Positions 55,172-64,000 of a stretch of DNA of 64,000 nucleotides are shown here, piece by piece (within the stretch, counting starts at the first letter, position 1; every line of letters starts with the position of its first letter). The position numbers and the translations under genes are program-made. Origin of the DNA: Vibrio sp. Isolate32 (lineage in GTDB: Bacteria; Pseudomonadota; Gammaproteobacteria; Enterobacterales; Vibrionaceae). The DNA is taken from NCBI RefSeq assembly GCF_022397955.1, contig NZ_JAKEUQ010000016.1, forward strand, positions 2,679-66,678. The letters are read 5' to 3'. The notes beneath the pieces were generated by a model. The model worked only from the letters and a program-made list of their open reading frames with translations, ran no database searches and was not told the origin of the DNA.

Positions 55172-56353
55172 TTAGCGCCAGCTAAACAACCGAACTTCGT
55201 TGCCCTCTTCAGGCTTTTTAGGAATATTTAAAGATAACGCCAAAGAAACCGCCGCCATCACCGCACCAGTGTAAAAAACCGTTGCAGGGGACGATAACCA
55301 AATAACACCAAATGCGACTGGAATAACAACCGCGGCAATATGATTAATGGTGAAAGAGACACCAGCTGTTGATGCCATATCTGCCGGGTCTGCAATCTTC
55401 TGGAAGTAAGTTTTGATTGCTAGAGCTAAAGCAAAAAAAAGGTGGTCGACAACATACAATACTGCCGCCCATTCCGCCGTTTGTACTAAAGCATACCCGA
55501 CGAATACACCGATCAAGCCAACATACTCGAAGATCAACGCCTTGCGCTCGCCAAACACACCGATAAATCGGCCAATACGTTTCGCGAACAAGAAGTTAAA
55601 TAGGTAGTTGATTAAGAACAATAGCGTTATCTCAGCAGCTGAGTAACCGAACTTCTCTACCATCAAGAAGCCTGCAAACACGGTAAAGATTTGTCGTCTT
55701 GCTCCACTCATAAACGTTAATGCGTAATAAAGCCAGTAACGCTTTCTCAGTACCAACTTCTTATTCTGTTGAGTCTTGGTCTGAAATTCAGGAAAACCAA
55801 AGATCATCACCAAAACCAGAATAAAACCGATGCCCCCCGTAATCCCATACACCCAAACGAAGTCGAATTTAAGTTGCTCTAACATCACCCAAATAAAAGC
55901 ATAAGTGATTAACGAGGCCAGTGCGCCAACCGAGATCATTTTACCCAACATCTCTGGCGCTTCTTCTTTTCTCAACCATTGCAGTGATAAAGACTGCTTT
56001 AACGTTTCAAAATAATGGAAGCCAGTCGACATCAAAATCGTAGTCAACAACAGGCCTGTGAGTGAAGGAAATAAACCCGTTATCGCCGTACCCACAGTTA
56101 ACATCACCAGTGATACCAGCATCAAGCGCTGCTCGCGTATAAAAGCCAACACAAATACCACGGTAAACGCAAGGAACCCGGGGATCTCACGCACACTTTG
56201 TAGTAACCCAATATCAGCACCATCAAAGTTCGCTTTTTCAATCACGAAGTTATTCAACAGAGCCATCCAACTCGAAAACGCGATCGGTACAACAATCGAA
56301 ATCAGTAATAAAAAATTTTGCGACGTTTTCCAGTTCGCCTTCGATGTACTCAT
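55172..56353 (-). CDS. MFS transporter
   Basis: A 393-residue twelve-helix MFS protein (LLISIVVPIAFSSWMALLNN; VREIPGFLAFTVVFVLAFIR; GFHYFETLKQSLSLQW). The motif FHYFETLKQSL and the lack of strong exporter motifs place it in a poorly characterised group; I do not recognise a substrate. The start is taken at ATG 56353; an in-frame TTG at 56362 precedes it. It is transcribed alone, converging on the broken DMT gene. Confidence 0.85.
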   Translation of the reverse strand: MSTSKANWKTSQNFLLLISIVVPIAFSSWMALLNNFVIEKANFDGADIGLLQSVREIPGFLAFTVVFVLAFIREQRLMLVSLVMLTVGTAITGLFPSLTGLLLTTILMSTGFHYFETLKQSLSLQWLRKEEAPEMLGKMISVGALASLITYAFIWVMLEQLKFDFVWVYGITGGIGFILVLVMIFGFPEFQTKTQQNKKLVLRKRYWLYYALTFMSGARRQIFTVFAGFLMVEKFGYSAAEITLLFLINYLFNFLFAKRIGRFIGVFGERKALIFEYVGLIGVFVGYALVQTAEWAAVLYVVDHLFFALALAIKTYFQKIADPADMASTAGVSFTINHIAAVVIPVAFGVIWLSSPATVFYTGAVMAAVSLALSLNIPKKPEEGNEVRLFSWR

Positions 56354-56599
56354 AGCAGCCAAATCCTAAATGGTAGTCCAGTATCATACGCCGGTTTTAT
56401 GGCGATCAACAAACCGTTAAGGCTTTCATGAAAGGTTAACCACTCACCTCGTTCTAAACCAGTCTCGTGTACCCCAGAAATGTTACACGAGGGCGCTGCA
56501 CTCTAACTAGACTTGACACTGTCTTCCCACTTTTAGAACCAGAGCAGGAAAAAGAAGCTTAGGGTTCTCTCTTTTTTATATGTGTTTACCTAGTTATTC

Positions 56600-57658
56600 C
56601 TACTCATTACTAGGGGGAGCTCCCGTGCTATTTCTAATGAGAAATTGTGTGGGTATTTCGAAACTTTCGGCGCGAACATCTCCTGTTATAGTGTCTATTA
56701 AAAACTGCGCAACTTGCTTACCCATTAGGGTATTGGGGACATGTACCGTTGTCAAACTAGGTTGTAAATGCTCCGCCAGAGGAAGATCATCAAACCCCGT
56801 TACAGAGATGTGTTTCGGCACTTCAACGCCTAAGTGCTGACACTCAATCAGACATCCAAACGCCAGAACATCATTCGTACAAATAATAGCGGTTGGACGT
56901 TCTTTTAGCGGTCTATTAAGAAGATATTGAGTGGCTCGTCGACCACTCCAAATGTCAAGTTTAGCTTCAACAATGTCTTGCTCCTTGAGCTGTAAACCAT
57001 GCTCCGCGAGCGCTTCAATCACTCCAGCGATACGACCTCTGGCTCTATCGTTACCAACTTGCAAAGCAGAAACAACGGAAAACTTAGTGTGTCCAAGCTC
57101 GATGAGATGTTGAGCCACTTGCTTTGCTGCTGCTTTGTTATCAAAACCAACACATGGGTACGGGTTGTTTTTCTCGAAGGCCCAAGTGTTCACGAAAAGC
57201 TGTTCGCGTTGCTCTAGCAAAGCATAAGTCTCTGGGAGATGATCATTACCAACTAGAAGTAAACCATCAATACCTTGCTCCATTAAAGACCGGATCTGTG
57301 CCAATTCATTGTGTTGATCGTAATTGAATACAGCAACAAGCAGTGTATATCCGAATTTCTTCAAAACCGCCTCGACAGCATTAATTCCTGAAGCAAAAAT
57401 TGCATTTTCGAGCGTTGGTATCACTGCACCGATCATCCTACTTTTATTTGACGCTAACGCTCTCGCGCTTCCGTCCGCCACATAACCGAGAAGTTGGATT
57501 TGTTGTTCAATATGAAGTTTAAGCTTTTCTTTTACCGACCCTTTATTGTTAACAACTCGTGAAACAGTTGCGGTAGAAACCCCAGCCGCTTTCGCGACAT
57601 CAGAAAGCGTTACCTTCTTTGCTTTTGGTGATATTAGTAAGCGATTACATTCTTTCAT
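56600..57658 (-). CDS. LacI-family regulator of the sulfonate locus
   Basis: A 352-residue LacI-type regulator with helix-turn-helix VTLSDVAKAAGVSTATVSRV and a sugar-binding-like C-terminal domain (IGAVIPTLENAIFASGINAV; ICTNDVLAFGCLIECQHLGV). It belongs to the GntR/IdnR-like branch (ends PTQFLIRNSTGAPP). It is divergent from the TRAP/HpsN operon, and a LacI-type operator AAGCGCTT lies in the intergenic region, so it most likely represses this operon in the absence of the sulfonate or its product. The start chosen is ATG 57658. Confidence 0.9.
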   Translation of the reverse strand: MKECNRLLISPKAKKVTLSDVAKAAGVSTATVSRVVNNKGSVKEKLKLHIEQQIQLLGYVADGSARALASNKSRMIGAVIPTLENAIFASGINAVEAVLKKFGYTLLVAVFNYDQHNELAQIRSLMEQGIDGLLLVGNDHLPETYALLEQREQLFVNTWAFEKNNPYPCVGFDNKAAAKQVAQHLIELGHTKFSVVSALQVGNDRARGRIAGVIEALAEHGLQLKEQDIVEAKLDIWSGRRATQYLLNRPLKERPTAIICTNDVLAFGCLIECQHLGVEVPKHISVTGFDDLPLAEHLQPSLTTVHVPNTLMGKQVAQFLIDTITGDVRAESFEIPTQFLIRNSTGAPPSNE

Positions 57659-57851
57659 AAAAAAAATACTTTGTAAAAAAACCATCAAAAATCATAGTGT
57701 ACACCTTGAAACCCTATCTATTCCTACATCAACAAAATCCAATAAGATATTGTTTATATTAAATTATTATGTCTGTTATTTACTTGTAAGCCTTCTAACT
57801 ATATCACGTTATTACTGTTGGGAACTATACATTGGATTTCCATTTAAAGGG

Positions 57852-57867
57852 TGTGATGTAAATAACA
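57852..57867. promoter_or_regulatory. Candidate CRP site
   Basis: TGTGATGTAAATAACA matches the CRP half-sites in nine of ten positions (TGTGA, six bases, TAACA). It is 37 bases from the LacI-type operator and upstream of the sulfonate operon. Confidence 0.5.
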
Positions 57868-57888
57868 TTATTCTCAATAAAAGAAAAA

Positions 57889-57904
57889 ATGTAAGCGCTT
57901 GCAT
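57889..57904. promoter_or_regulatory. LacI-family operator upstream of the sulfonate operon
   Basis: ATGTAAGCGCTTGCAT centres on the palindrome AAGCGCTT typical of LacI/GntR-branch regulators. It lies 120 bases upstream of the first gene and 231 upstream of the LacI gene start. Confidence 0.75.
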
Positions 57905-58024
57905 TTGACTATTTTAATGTTTGGTTAAATAATAACCTTAGTTGTTATATTTATGTTAACAACTCATTAATAAGGGGAAGGGCTGCTATTCACTGCACCC
58001 GCTTGGAACTTGCTAGGAGTACAT

Positions 58025-58288
58025 ATGAACTCAGACGCGAAACAATCAGTTAGCCCCAAAGCCGCTGATCTAGTAACTGAGGTTGAGTTAAAAAACACGC
58101 ATCACAAAGAGTTACTGGTGACGTCTGCGCTGTTTTTTTTGTTTTTTTTGACAAATATACTTCTCGGCGTCGCATCGATTCGTTTTGATTTTGATGCCAT
58201 CCACCTTACTGACCTATATGAAGCTGCGTTTCTATTTGCCGCAGTAACTGCCGGGATGATTTTTATTCTTTTGAACGATGAAAGCTAA
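58025..58288 (+). CDS. Small two-helix membrane protein at the head of the TRAP operon
   Basis: An 87-residue protein (MNSDAKQSVSPKAADLVTEV...) with a charged N-terminus and two hydrophobic helices (about 37-55, SALFFLFFLTNILLGVASI; and 65-83, YEAAFLFAAVTAGMIFILL). The ribosome site AGGAGT lies 5-8 bases before ATG 58025, so it is very likely translated. It precedes the TRAP binding-protein gene by 54 bases. I do not recognise it. It may be a subunit or accessory of the transporter. Confidence 0.75.
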   Translation: MNSDAKQSVSPKAADLVTEVELKNTHHKELLVTSALFFLFFLTNILLGVASIRFDFDAIHLTDLYEAAFLFAAVTAGMIFILLNDES

Positions 58289-58342
58289 CTTTTCACTAAC
58301 AATGAGTAGAAGAATATATCTACTCAACCATAAGGAAGTGCA

Positions 58343-59497
58343 ATGAAATCACTAAAGTCCAGTGACTCAATTGAGTCTCCAGAACGTCGTAAGTTTTTTG
58401 AAACAACGGGTAAATTTGGTTTTACCGTAGCACTAATGACGACAGCAGCAGGCGCCCTCTATACGCCAGAAGCCGCAGCAGCCATTTCTCGAGAAGAGAA
58501 AGAAAGACAAAAAGCCGCAAAATACACGATGACGATCGCAACCAGTTATATCCTAGGAGCCTCTAGAAGCTATCCAATTATGCAATTGGATTTTAAAGAG
58601 AACATACAGAATATGACCAACGGTCAAGTTTATGTGAAATTGGCACCTGGGGGTCAACTTGGTGTAGGGGGGGCATTAGCACAAAAAGTTCAACAAGGTA
58701 CTATACAGGCAGCTCAACACTCTTTAGCTAACTTCTCTTCTTTTGCCCCAATAGTTGACCTAATCAACATCCCTTATTGGTGTGGTGAAAACCAACAATT
58801 TACTAACTTGGTCAACTCCGATGTTTGGAAATCCCATGTAGACCCGAAGCTAGAGGCTCGTGGCTTCAAAGCACTTTGGTATGTTTGTATTGATCCTAGA
58901 GTGGTCGCAATGCGAACAGGTCAAAACACCATTGTTAAAACACCAGATCAAATGGAAGGTATAAAGTTTAGAGTTTCTGGTTCTAAAATACTTCAGAAAT
59001 TCTATCGCCAACTAGGAGCAAACCCGACTCCAATCGCTTGGGGGGAAACACCATCAGCAATCAAACAAGGTGTTGCTGAAGCACTAGATCCTTCTGTTGA
59101 AGCACTTAATATTTTTGGTTTCAAAGACGTACTTTCCTCGGTTAGTTTCATTCGTGCCGTTCCAGATTCTCAAGTTTACTCTTGTAACTTGGAATGGTTC
59201 AACAGCCTACCTAAAGATGTTCAAGAAGGTATCGAAATGGCAAGTGAAATAACCGCCCATCAGAATTTAGCTAAGGTGCCTGCAGCACGAGCTTACTCAA
59301 TGTCTGAACTCAGTAAGAAAGGTATTAACTTCTACTCGCCTACTGAGGATGAGATAAGACAATGGAAACAGGCCTCTGGACACCAACTTCCGATTTGGAC
59401 TGATACTAAGAAAGAACTCGCTGGTTCATTGGAAGTTTTTGACAAGTTACATGAGGCTGCGAATACGAGAGGACGTTATTACGTACATGACATTTAA
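58343..59497 (+). CDS. TRAP transporter solute-binding protein with Tat-type signal
   Basis: A 384-residue DctP-family binding protein. The N-terminus has a twin-arginine signal (PERRKFFETTGKFGFTVALM), so export may use the Tat system. The mature part has the TRAP fold: YTMTIATSYILGASRSYPIM, PGGQLGVGGALAQKVQQG, IPYWCGENQQFT and the strong binding arginine in GIKFRVSGSKILQKFY. In known DHPS (2,3-dihydroxypropane-1-sulfonate) clusters the hpsKLM genes encode such a transporter. It is followed, after a GC-rich hairpin, by the permease genes. The ligand is inferred only from the neighbouring HpsN-like enzyme. Confidence 0.9.
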   Translation: MKSLKSSDSIESPERRKFFETTGKFGFTVALMTTAAGALYTPEAAAAISREEKERQKAAKYTMTIATSYILGASRSYPIMQLDFKENIQNMTNGQVYVKLAPGGQLGVGGALAQKVQQGTIQAAQHSLANFSSFAPIVDLINIPYWCGENQQFTNLVNSDVWKSHVDPKLEARGFKALWYVCIDPRVVAMRTGQNTIVKTPDQMEGIKFRVSGSKILQKFYRQLGANPTPIAWGETPSAIKQGVAEALDPSVEALNIFGFKDVLSSVSFIRAVPDSQVYSCNLEWFNSLPKDVQEGIEMASEITAHQNLAKVPAARAYSMSELSKKGINFYSPTEDEIRQWKQASGHQLPIWTDTKKELAGSLEVFDKLHEAANTRGRYYVHDI

Positions 59498-59545
59498 GTA
59501 AGTGAAATATAATTCGGCTTGATGTATATCATCAAACCCTGTTAG

Positions 59546-59562
59546 CCCCGCCTTTGGCGGGG
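59546..59562 (+). other. Stable hairpin between binding-protein and permease genes
   Basis: CCCCGCC, loop TTT, then GGCGGGG: a perfect stem without a long U-tract. It would stabilise the binding-protein mRNA and partly stop transcription, a common way to make more binding protein than permease. A smaller stem CCGTTA/TAACGG follows at 59595-59608. Confidence 0.65.
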
Positions 59563-59788
59563 GTATTCCAAACTGTCCACATTGTACGTGGATACCGTTA
59601 AATAACGGATAGCCATATTAATTTATTCACAAAATACAATGATGCAAAATTTTTAATTTCACTCTAAAGATAGGCAAAAGAAAGAATATCAACTCTTTCG
59701 ACTGTAAATTTAAGAATTAATTATTTACCCTAAAATCATCATTGCTAGTTTTAATAATTAAAGTGGATTGTCAACATTTGAGGTTAGT

Positions 59789-60304
59789 ATGAAATCGTTT
59801 ATTACTAAAATAGATAGTAATTTTGAGCGGTGGTTATGTTTGATTTTCTATTCGATGATCGTAACAACTATTGTTTCTGAGATTATTAGGCGATTTGCAC
59901 TCAGTTACTCTTCATCTTGGGGAGAAGAAGTAGCGAGATATAGTTTTATTTACCTTGCTTGGATTGGAGCTGCTCTTGCCGTTAAAAACCGGTCTCATAT
60001 TAGAATCAACGTAATATTAAATATGTTACCGAATCGTGGAAAAGCTATTCTTTATATTTTATCTGATTTCTCCACTTTAATTCTAGCATGTGTTGCATTA
60101 TGGGTGTCTACAGACCCCGTTTTAACATCTATAAAGTATGAATCGGTAACTCATGGATTAAGAATTGGTCAATATTGGTTCTTTGCTGCTGTCCCTTTTG
60201 GGTTTAGCCTCATTATTATACGACTGATACAGTCGATGAAACGAGATATTTCCGATTTAATTTCGAACCGTGACGTATTTGAAGGCGATAGCATAATCGA
60301 CTAA
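59789..60304 (+). CDS. TRAP transporter small permease (DctQ)
   Basis: A 171-residue membrane protein with four helices (WLCLIFYSMIVTTIVSEIIR; SWGEEVARYSFIYLAWIGAA; LSDFSTLILACVALWV; WFFAAVPFGFSLIIIRLI). The EEVARY motif is the DctQ signature. The start ATG 59789 follows GAGG; the frame opens earlier at a TTG. It overlaps no other gene and is 10 bases from the large permease gene. It pairs with the large subunit and the binding protein. Confidence 0.92.
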   Translation: MKSFITKIDSNFERWLCLIFYSMIVTTIVSEIIRRFALSYSSSWGEEVARYSFIYLAWIGAALAVKNRSHIRINVILNMLPNRGKAILYILSDFSTLILACVALWVSTDPVLTSIKYESVTHGLRIGQYWFFAAVPFGFSLIIIRLIQSMKRDISDLISNRDVFEGDSIID

Positions 60305-60314
60305 GAGAAAAAAA

Positions 60315-61631
60315 ATGACGAATTATTATTTACCACAAGAAAGCGCGGACTTTGTCATCGGGGCTGGTGTTTATATTCCTGTAATCGCAATGATTATTAT
60401 GGTCGTACTTGCCTTTCCTATATGGGTAGTATTAGGCCTTGGTACGCTTGGCATGTTGCTCATGACTGATGTCCTACCGATATCATTGCTAGGAGAGTCC
60501 CTGTTTGATGGTATTGACGCTTTTGCATTGATTGCAATACCGCTGTTTATCTTAACAGGCGATGTTTTAGTCAGAACTGGATTATCAAATCGGCTACTAG
60601 ATGTTGCAGAAGCAACAGCAGGTGGTGCACGTTCCGGCTTAGGTACTGCCACGGTACTGGGTTGCGGGTTTTTCGCTTGTATTTCGGGATCTGATGCTGC
60701 TGGTGCCGCAGCAGTGAGCCGCATGACAGTACATCGCTTGGTTGAGCGAGGTTATCCAAAAGCTTACGCTGGTGCTCTTGTTGCCGCAGGCTCTTGTACT
60801 GGCATTCTTATTCCACCATCGATTGCCTACATTATTATCGGGCTAATATTAGGGATATCTGCTTCTACTTTATTCCTTGCTGCAGCCGTGCCTGGCGTCA
60901 TGATAATGGTTTCAATTATGGCAACTAACGCAGTCGTCAATCGACTTAATGGGTACGAAAACAGCAGAACTGGATTTTCATTAAAACTATGGCTCAAAGC
61001 GGTCTACGATGGACGCTACGCTCTAGTAATACCCTTTATCATTTTAGGCGGGATCTATTCTGGACTATTTACCCCAACAGAAGCTGCAGGAGTTGCAGTT
61101 GTCGTTGGTATGTCTATTGGTTTTATGCAAGGAACACTGAGTTGGCGAGATTTCCCTAAAATGTTGCATAGCTCAGCTAAGGTCAATGGCATTATCCTAC
61201 CGATTATCGCGCTCTCTTTACCATTAGCACAAACACTGGCCGTACTAGAGATTCCAGATAATTTCGTTCATATGATGACGTCTATCACAGAAGACCCGAC
61301 TTATCTGACGCTTCTTATGATAGGAATATTAATCCTGGCAGGTTGCATCATGGAAACCACACCCAATATCGTAGTTTTGTCACCTATACTGTTGCCACTC
61401 GCTCGCTCTGTAGGGATGGATGATATCCACTTTTGTATCATGATGGTTTCGGCTTTAGGCGTTGGTTTTATTACTCCACCATTAGGTTTGAACTTATTTG
61501 TTGTATCTGGCGTCACCAATACACCTGTATTGAGTGTAGCAAAATATGCCATTCCATATGTTTTTTCCATGCTAGGCGTTGTGTTAATTCTCGCCTTCGT
61601 ACCCGAGTTATCACTTTGGGCAATAACATAA
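60315..61631 (+). CDS. TRAP transporter large permease (DctM)
   Basis: A 438-residue membrane protein with about twelve helices (LAFPIWVVLGLGTLGMLLMT; ALIAIPLFILTGDVLVRTGL; GCGFFACISGSDAAGAAAVS; ILIPPSIAYIIIGLILGISA; and the end motif FITPPLGLNLFVVSG). It is the translocation subunit of the Na+-driven TRAP carrier with the DctQ and DctP genes. Its stop is followed within 8 bases by an 8-base tandem repeat. Substrate by context is a C3 sulfonate. Confidence 0.93.
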   Translation: MTNYYLPQESADFVIGAGVYIPVIAMIIMVVLAFPIWVVLGLGTLGMLLMTDVLPISLLGESLFDGIDAFALIAIPLFILTGDVLVRTGLSNRLLDVAEATAGGARSGLGTATVLGCGFFACISGSDAAGAAAVSRMTVHRLVERGYPKAYAGALVAAGSCTGILIPPSIAYIIIGLILGISASTLFLAAAVPGVMIMVSIMATNAVVNRLNGYENSRTGFSLKLWLKAVYDGRYALVIPFIILGGIYSGLFTPTEAAGVAVVVGMSIGFMQGTLSWRDFPKMLHSSAKVNGIILPIIALSLPLAQTLAVLEIPDNFVHMMTSITEDPTYLTLLMIGILILAGCIMETTPNIVVLSPILLPLARSVGMDDIHFCIMMVSALGVGFITPPLGLNLFVVSGVTNTPVLSVAKYAIPYVFSMLGVVLILAFVPELSLWAIT

Positions 61632-61638
61632 AACGATT

Positions 61639-61710
61639 AACTATTTAACTATTTAACTATTTAACTATTTAACTATTTAACTATTTAACTATTTAACTAT
61701 TTAACTATTT
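61639..61710. repeat. Octanucleotide tandem repeat, 9 copies, between TRAP and HpsN genes
   Basis: Nine perfect AACTATTT units in the 162-base gap between dctM and the dehydrogenase gene. Copy-number change by strand slippage would alter the distance from an upstream terminator or promoter to the HpsN gene, not a reading frame. Confidence 0.93.
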
Positions 61711-61712
61711 AA

Positions 61713-63098
<1,386 letters not shown>

Positions 63099-63869
63099 AT
63101 GGATAGCCTGCTAAATACAACCCATTTAGCCGACCGAGTTGCCTTCGTTACTGGAGGCAGTTCAGGCATTGGGCGAGCGATGGCTATCACTTTAGCAAAA
63201 GCAGGTGCTCAAGTCATAGTTGTTGCTCGTAGAGCTGAACCTTTAAATGAAACCGTTAATATTATTCGCTCGTTGAATGGAAACGCGTCAGCACTAGTCG
63301 CAGATTTAAGTGATTTATCCAAATTAGACGACATAGTTAAATCTGCCAGCGAGCCTTTTGGACCACCTGATATCATCGTCAACGCTGCTGGCGTTAACCT
63401 TAGAGAACCCATCGATGCAATAACATCAGAAAGTTGGGACCAAACTCTTAACATCAACCTAAAGACCCCTTTCTTTGTTGCTCGTGCATTTATGCCAGCA
63501 ATGAAAAATCAAGGTTGGGGGAAGGTCATAAATATTGCCTCTCTTCAGTCACAACGTGCTTTTGCTAATAGCTTACCCTACGGGGCGTCTAAAGGCGGCG
63601 TCGCGCAAATGACAAGAGCCATGGCCGAAGCTTGGTCCTGTTTTGGTATCACTTGTAATGCAATCGCTCCCGGATTTTTCCCAACCGAATTAACGGAGGA
63701 GGTGTTTAGTCAGCCCGAACACATTGCCAAATTAGCTTCCCAAACTGCGCTCGGACGCAATGGCAAGCTGACAGACTTAGACGGACCATTATTGTTCCTC
63801 AGCTCGTCAGCATCAGATTATGTAACCGGACAAATATTGTATGTTGATGGCGGATTTACCGCGAAATAA
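63099..63869 (+). CDS. Short-chain dehydrogenase/reductase (HpsO-like role inferred)
   Basis: A 256-residue classical SDR: cofactor motif VTGGSSGIGRAMAITLAKAG, structural NAAGVN, active site Ser in INIASLQSQ and Tyr/Lys in LPYGASKGG, C-terminal YVDGGFTAK. In DHPS clusters HpsO and HpsP are dehydrogenases that interconvert the S and R forms of the diol through the keto-intermediate. By position between HpsN and a zinc ADH it is the likely HpsO. Family membership is certain, the substrate is inferred. The ATG directly follows the stop of the previous gene. Confidence 0.88.
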   Translation: MDSLLNTTHLADRVAFVTGGSSGIGRAMAITLAKAGAQVIVVARRAEPLNETVNIIRSLNGNASALVADLSDLSKLDDIVKSASEPFGPPDIIVNAAGVNLREPIDAITSESWDQTLNINLKTPFFVARAFMPAMKNQGWGKVINIASLQSQRAFANSLPYGASKGGVAQMTRAMAEAWSCFGITCNAIAPGFFPTELTEEVFSQPEHIAKLASQTALGRNGKLTDLDGPLLFLSSSASDYVTGQILYVDGGFTAK

Positions 63870-63901
63870 CTGATAAATGGATAAAGCCAATGAGGGATAG
63901 A

Positions 63902-64000
63902 ATGAAAGCTCTTGTATACACAAAAAAAAATGAAATGACGTATCGCGACGAACCCACACCAGACTATCGGATTGGGCATGTCGTAGTCGATATTGAGGCT
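63902..64000 (+). CDS. Zinc-dependent alcohol dehydrogenase (HpsP-like), N-terminal 33 residues
   Basis: The start of a medium-chain dehydrogenase cut by the right window edge. MKALVYTKKNEMTYRDEPTP and GHVVVDIEA match the beginning of the MDR family. It is 32 bases after the SDR gene, with a GAGGG ribosome site. Known HpsP partners HpsO in diol racemisation; the assignment is by context. Confidence 0.75.
   Translation, partial: MKALVYTKKNEMTYRDEPTPDYRIGHVVVDIEA

Overview
The window looks like a piece of a marine Vibrio genome, probably accessory or secondary-chromosome DNA. This is inferred from the moderately low G+C, the AT-rich intergenic regions with U-tract terminators, and the mix of LysR, DMT, SgrR, TRAP and sulfonate genes. 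No tRNA, rRNA, phage, transposase or CRISPR array was seen. Nearly all of it is catabolic operons, exporters and their regulators, interleaved with many decayed genes.

Layout. 1-5400: the 5' part of a glutathione-dependent formaldehyde dehydrogenase, a sugar O-acetyltransferase, a GH1 6-phospho-beta-glucosidase with its LacI regulator and twin operators, a VOC-family remnant and a DMT exporter. 5400-11130: joined remnants of a LysR gene and an alkylsulfatase, a MATE-LysR pair, an enoyl-CoA hydratase, an SDR remnant and a lipoate-ligase-like gene. 11350-22800: homocysteine methyltransferase, a Gfo/Idh/MocA oxidoreductase with an SgrR-type regulator, an AraC/MFS pair, a eukaryotic-type glutathione-synthetase-like protein, LysR/adenosine deaminase, a second O-acetyltransferase, a frameshifted peptidase-MA gene and a HAD phosphatase.

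23100-28600 is a sugar-acid locus: GntR regulator, mannonate-dehydratase-type enolase, PTS EIIBC, KDG kinase and KDPG aldolase, ending in pyruvate plus glyceraldehyde 3-phosphate. 28690-37200 is a divergent amino-compound locus: M24 hydrolase, Asp/Glu-racemase family protein, two DMT transporters plus a decayed third, and an M20 amidohydrolase on one strand; a DauR/YheO-type regulator, RidA and diaminopropionate ammonia-lyase on the other. A perfect FNR-type box lies between the two arms.

38848-42650 holds the most unusual pair: a secreted alpha-xenorhabdolysin A-like (ClyA-superfamily) protein followed by a secreted 798-residue protein with a beta-rich N-terminus, a long helical core with one hydrophobic helix and a C-terminal beta domain. 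They have a shared terminator and an AT-rich leader, and sit beside a broken AraC gene. 42740-49200: a lipoprotein-form amidohydrolase with a TetR regulator, then ruined hyi and gcl genes next to intact malate synthase and GlcG, so the glyoxylate-carboligase branch has been lost while the malate-synthase branch remains. 49200-56360: MarR/DMT, MFS/SgrR, an amber-interrupted DMT gene and another MFS gene.

56600-64000 is a sulfonate (2,3-dihydroxypropane-1-sulfonate, DHPS) utilisation operon: LacI regulator, a small membrane protein, a Tat-type TRAP binding protein, TRAP small and large permeases, an HpsN-like dehydrogenase of the histidinol-dehydrogenase family, an SDR and the start of a zinc alcohol dehydrogenase. 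Two short-unit tandem repeats (6 bp x7 and 8 bp x9) lie exactly at gene ends.
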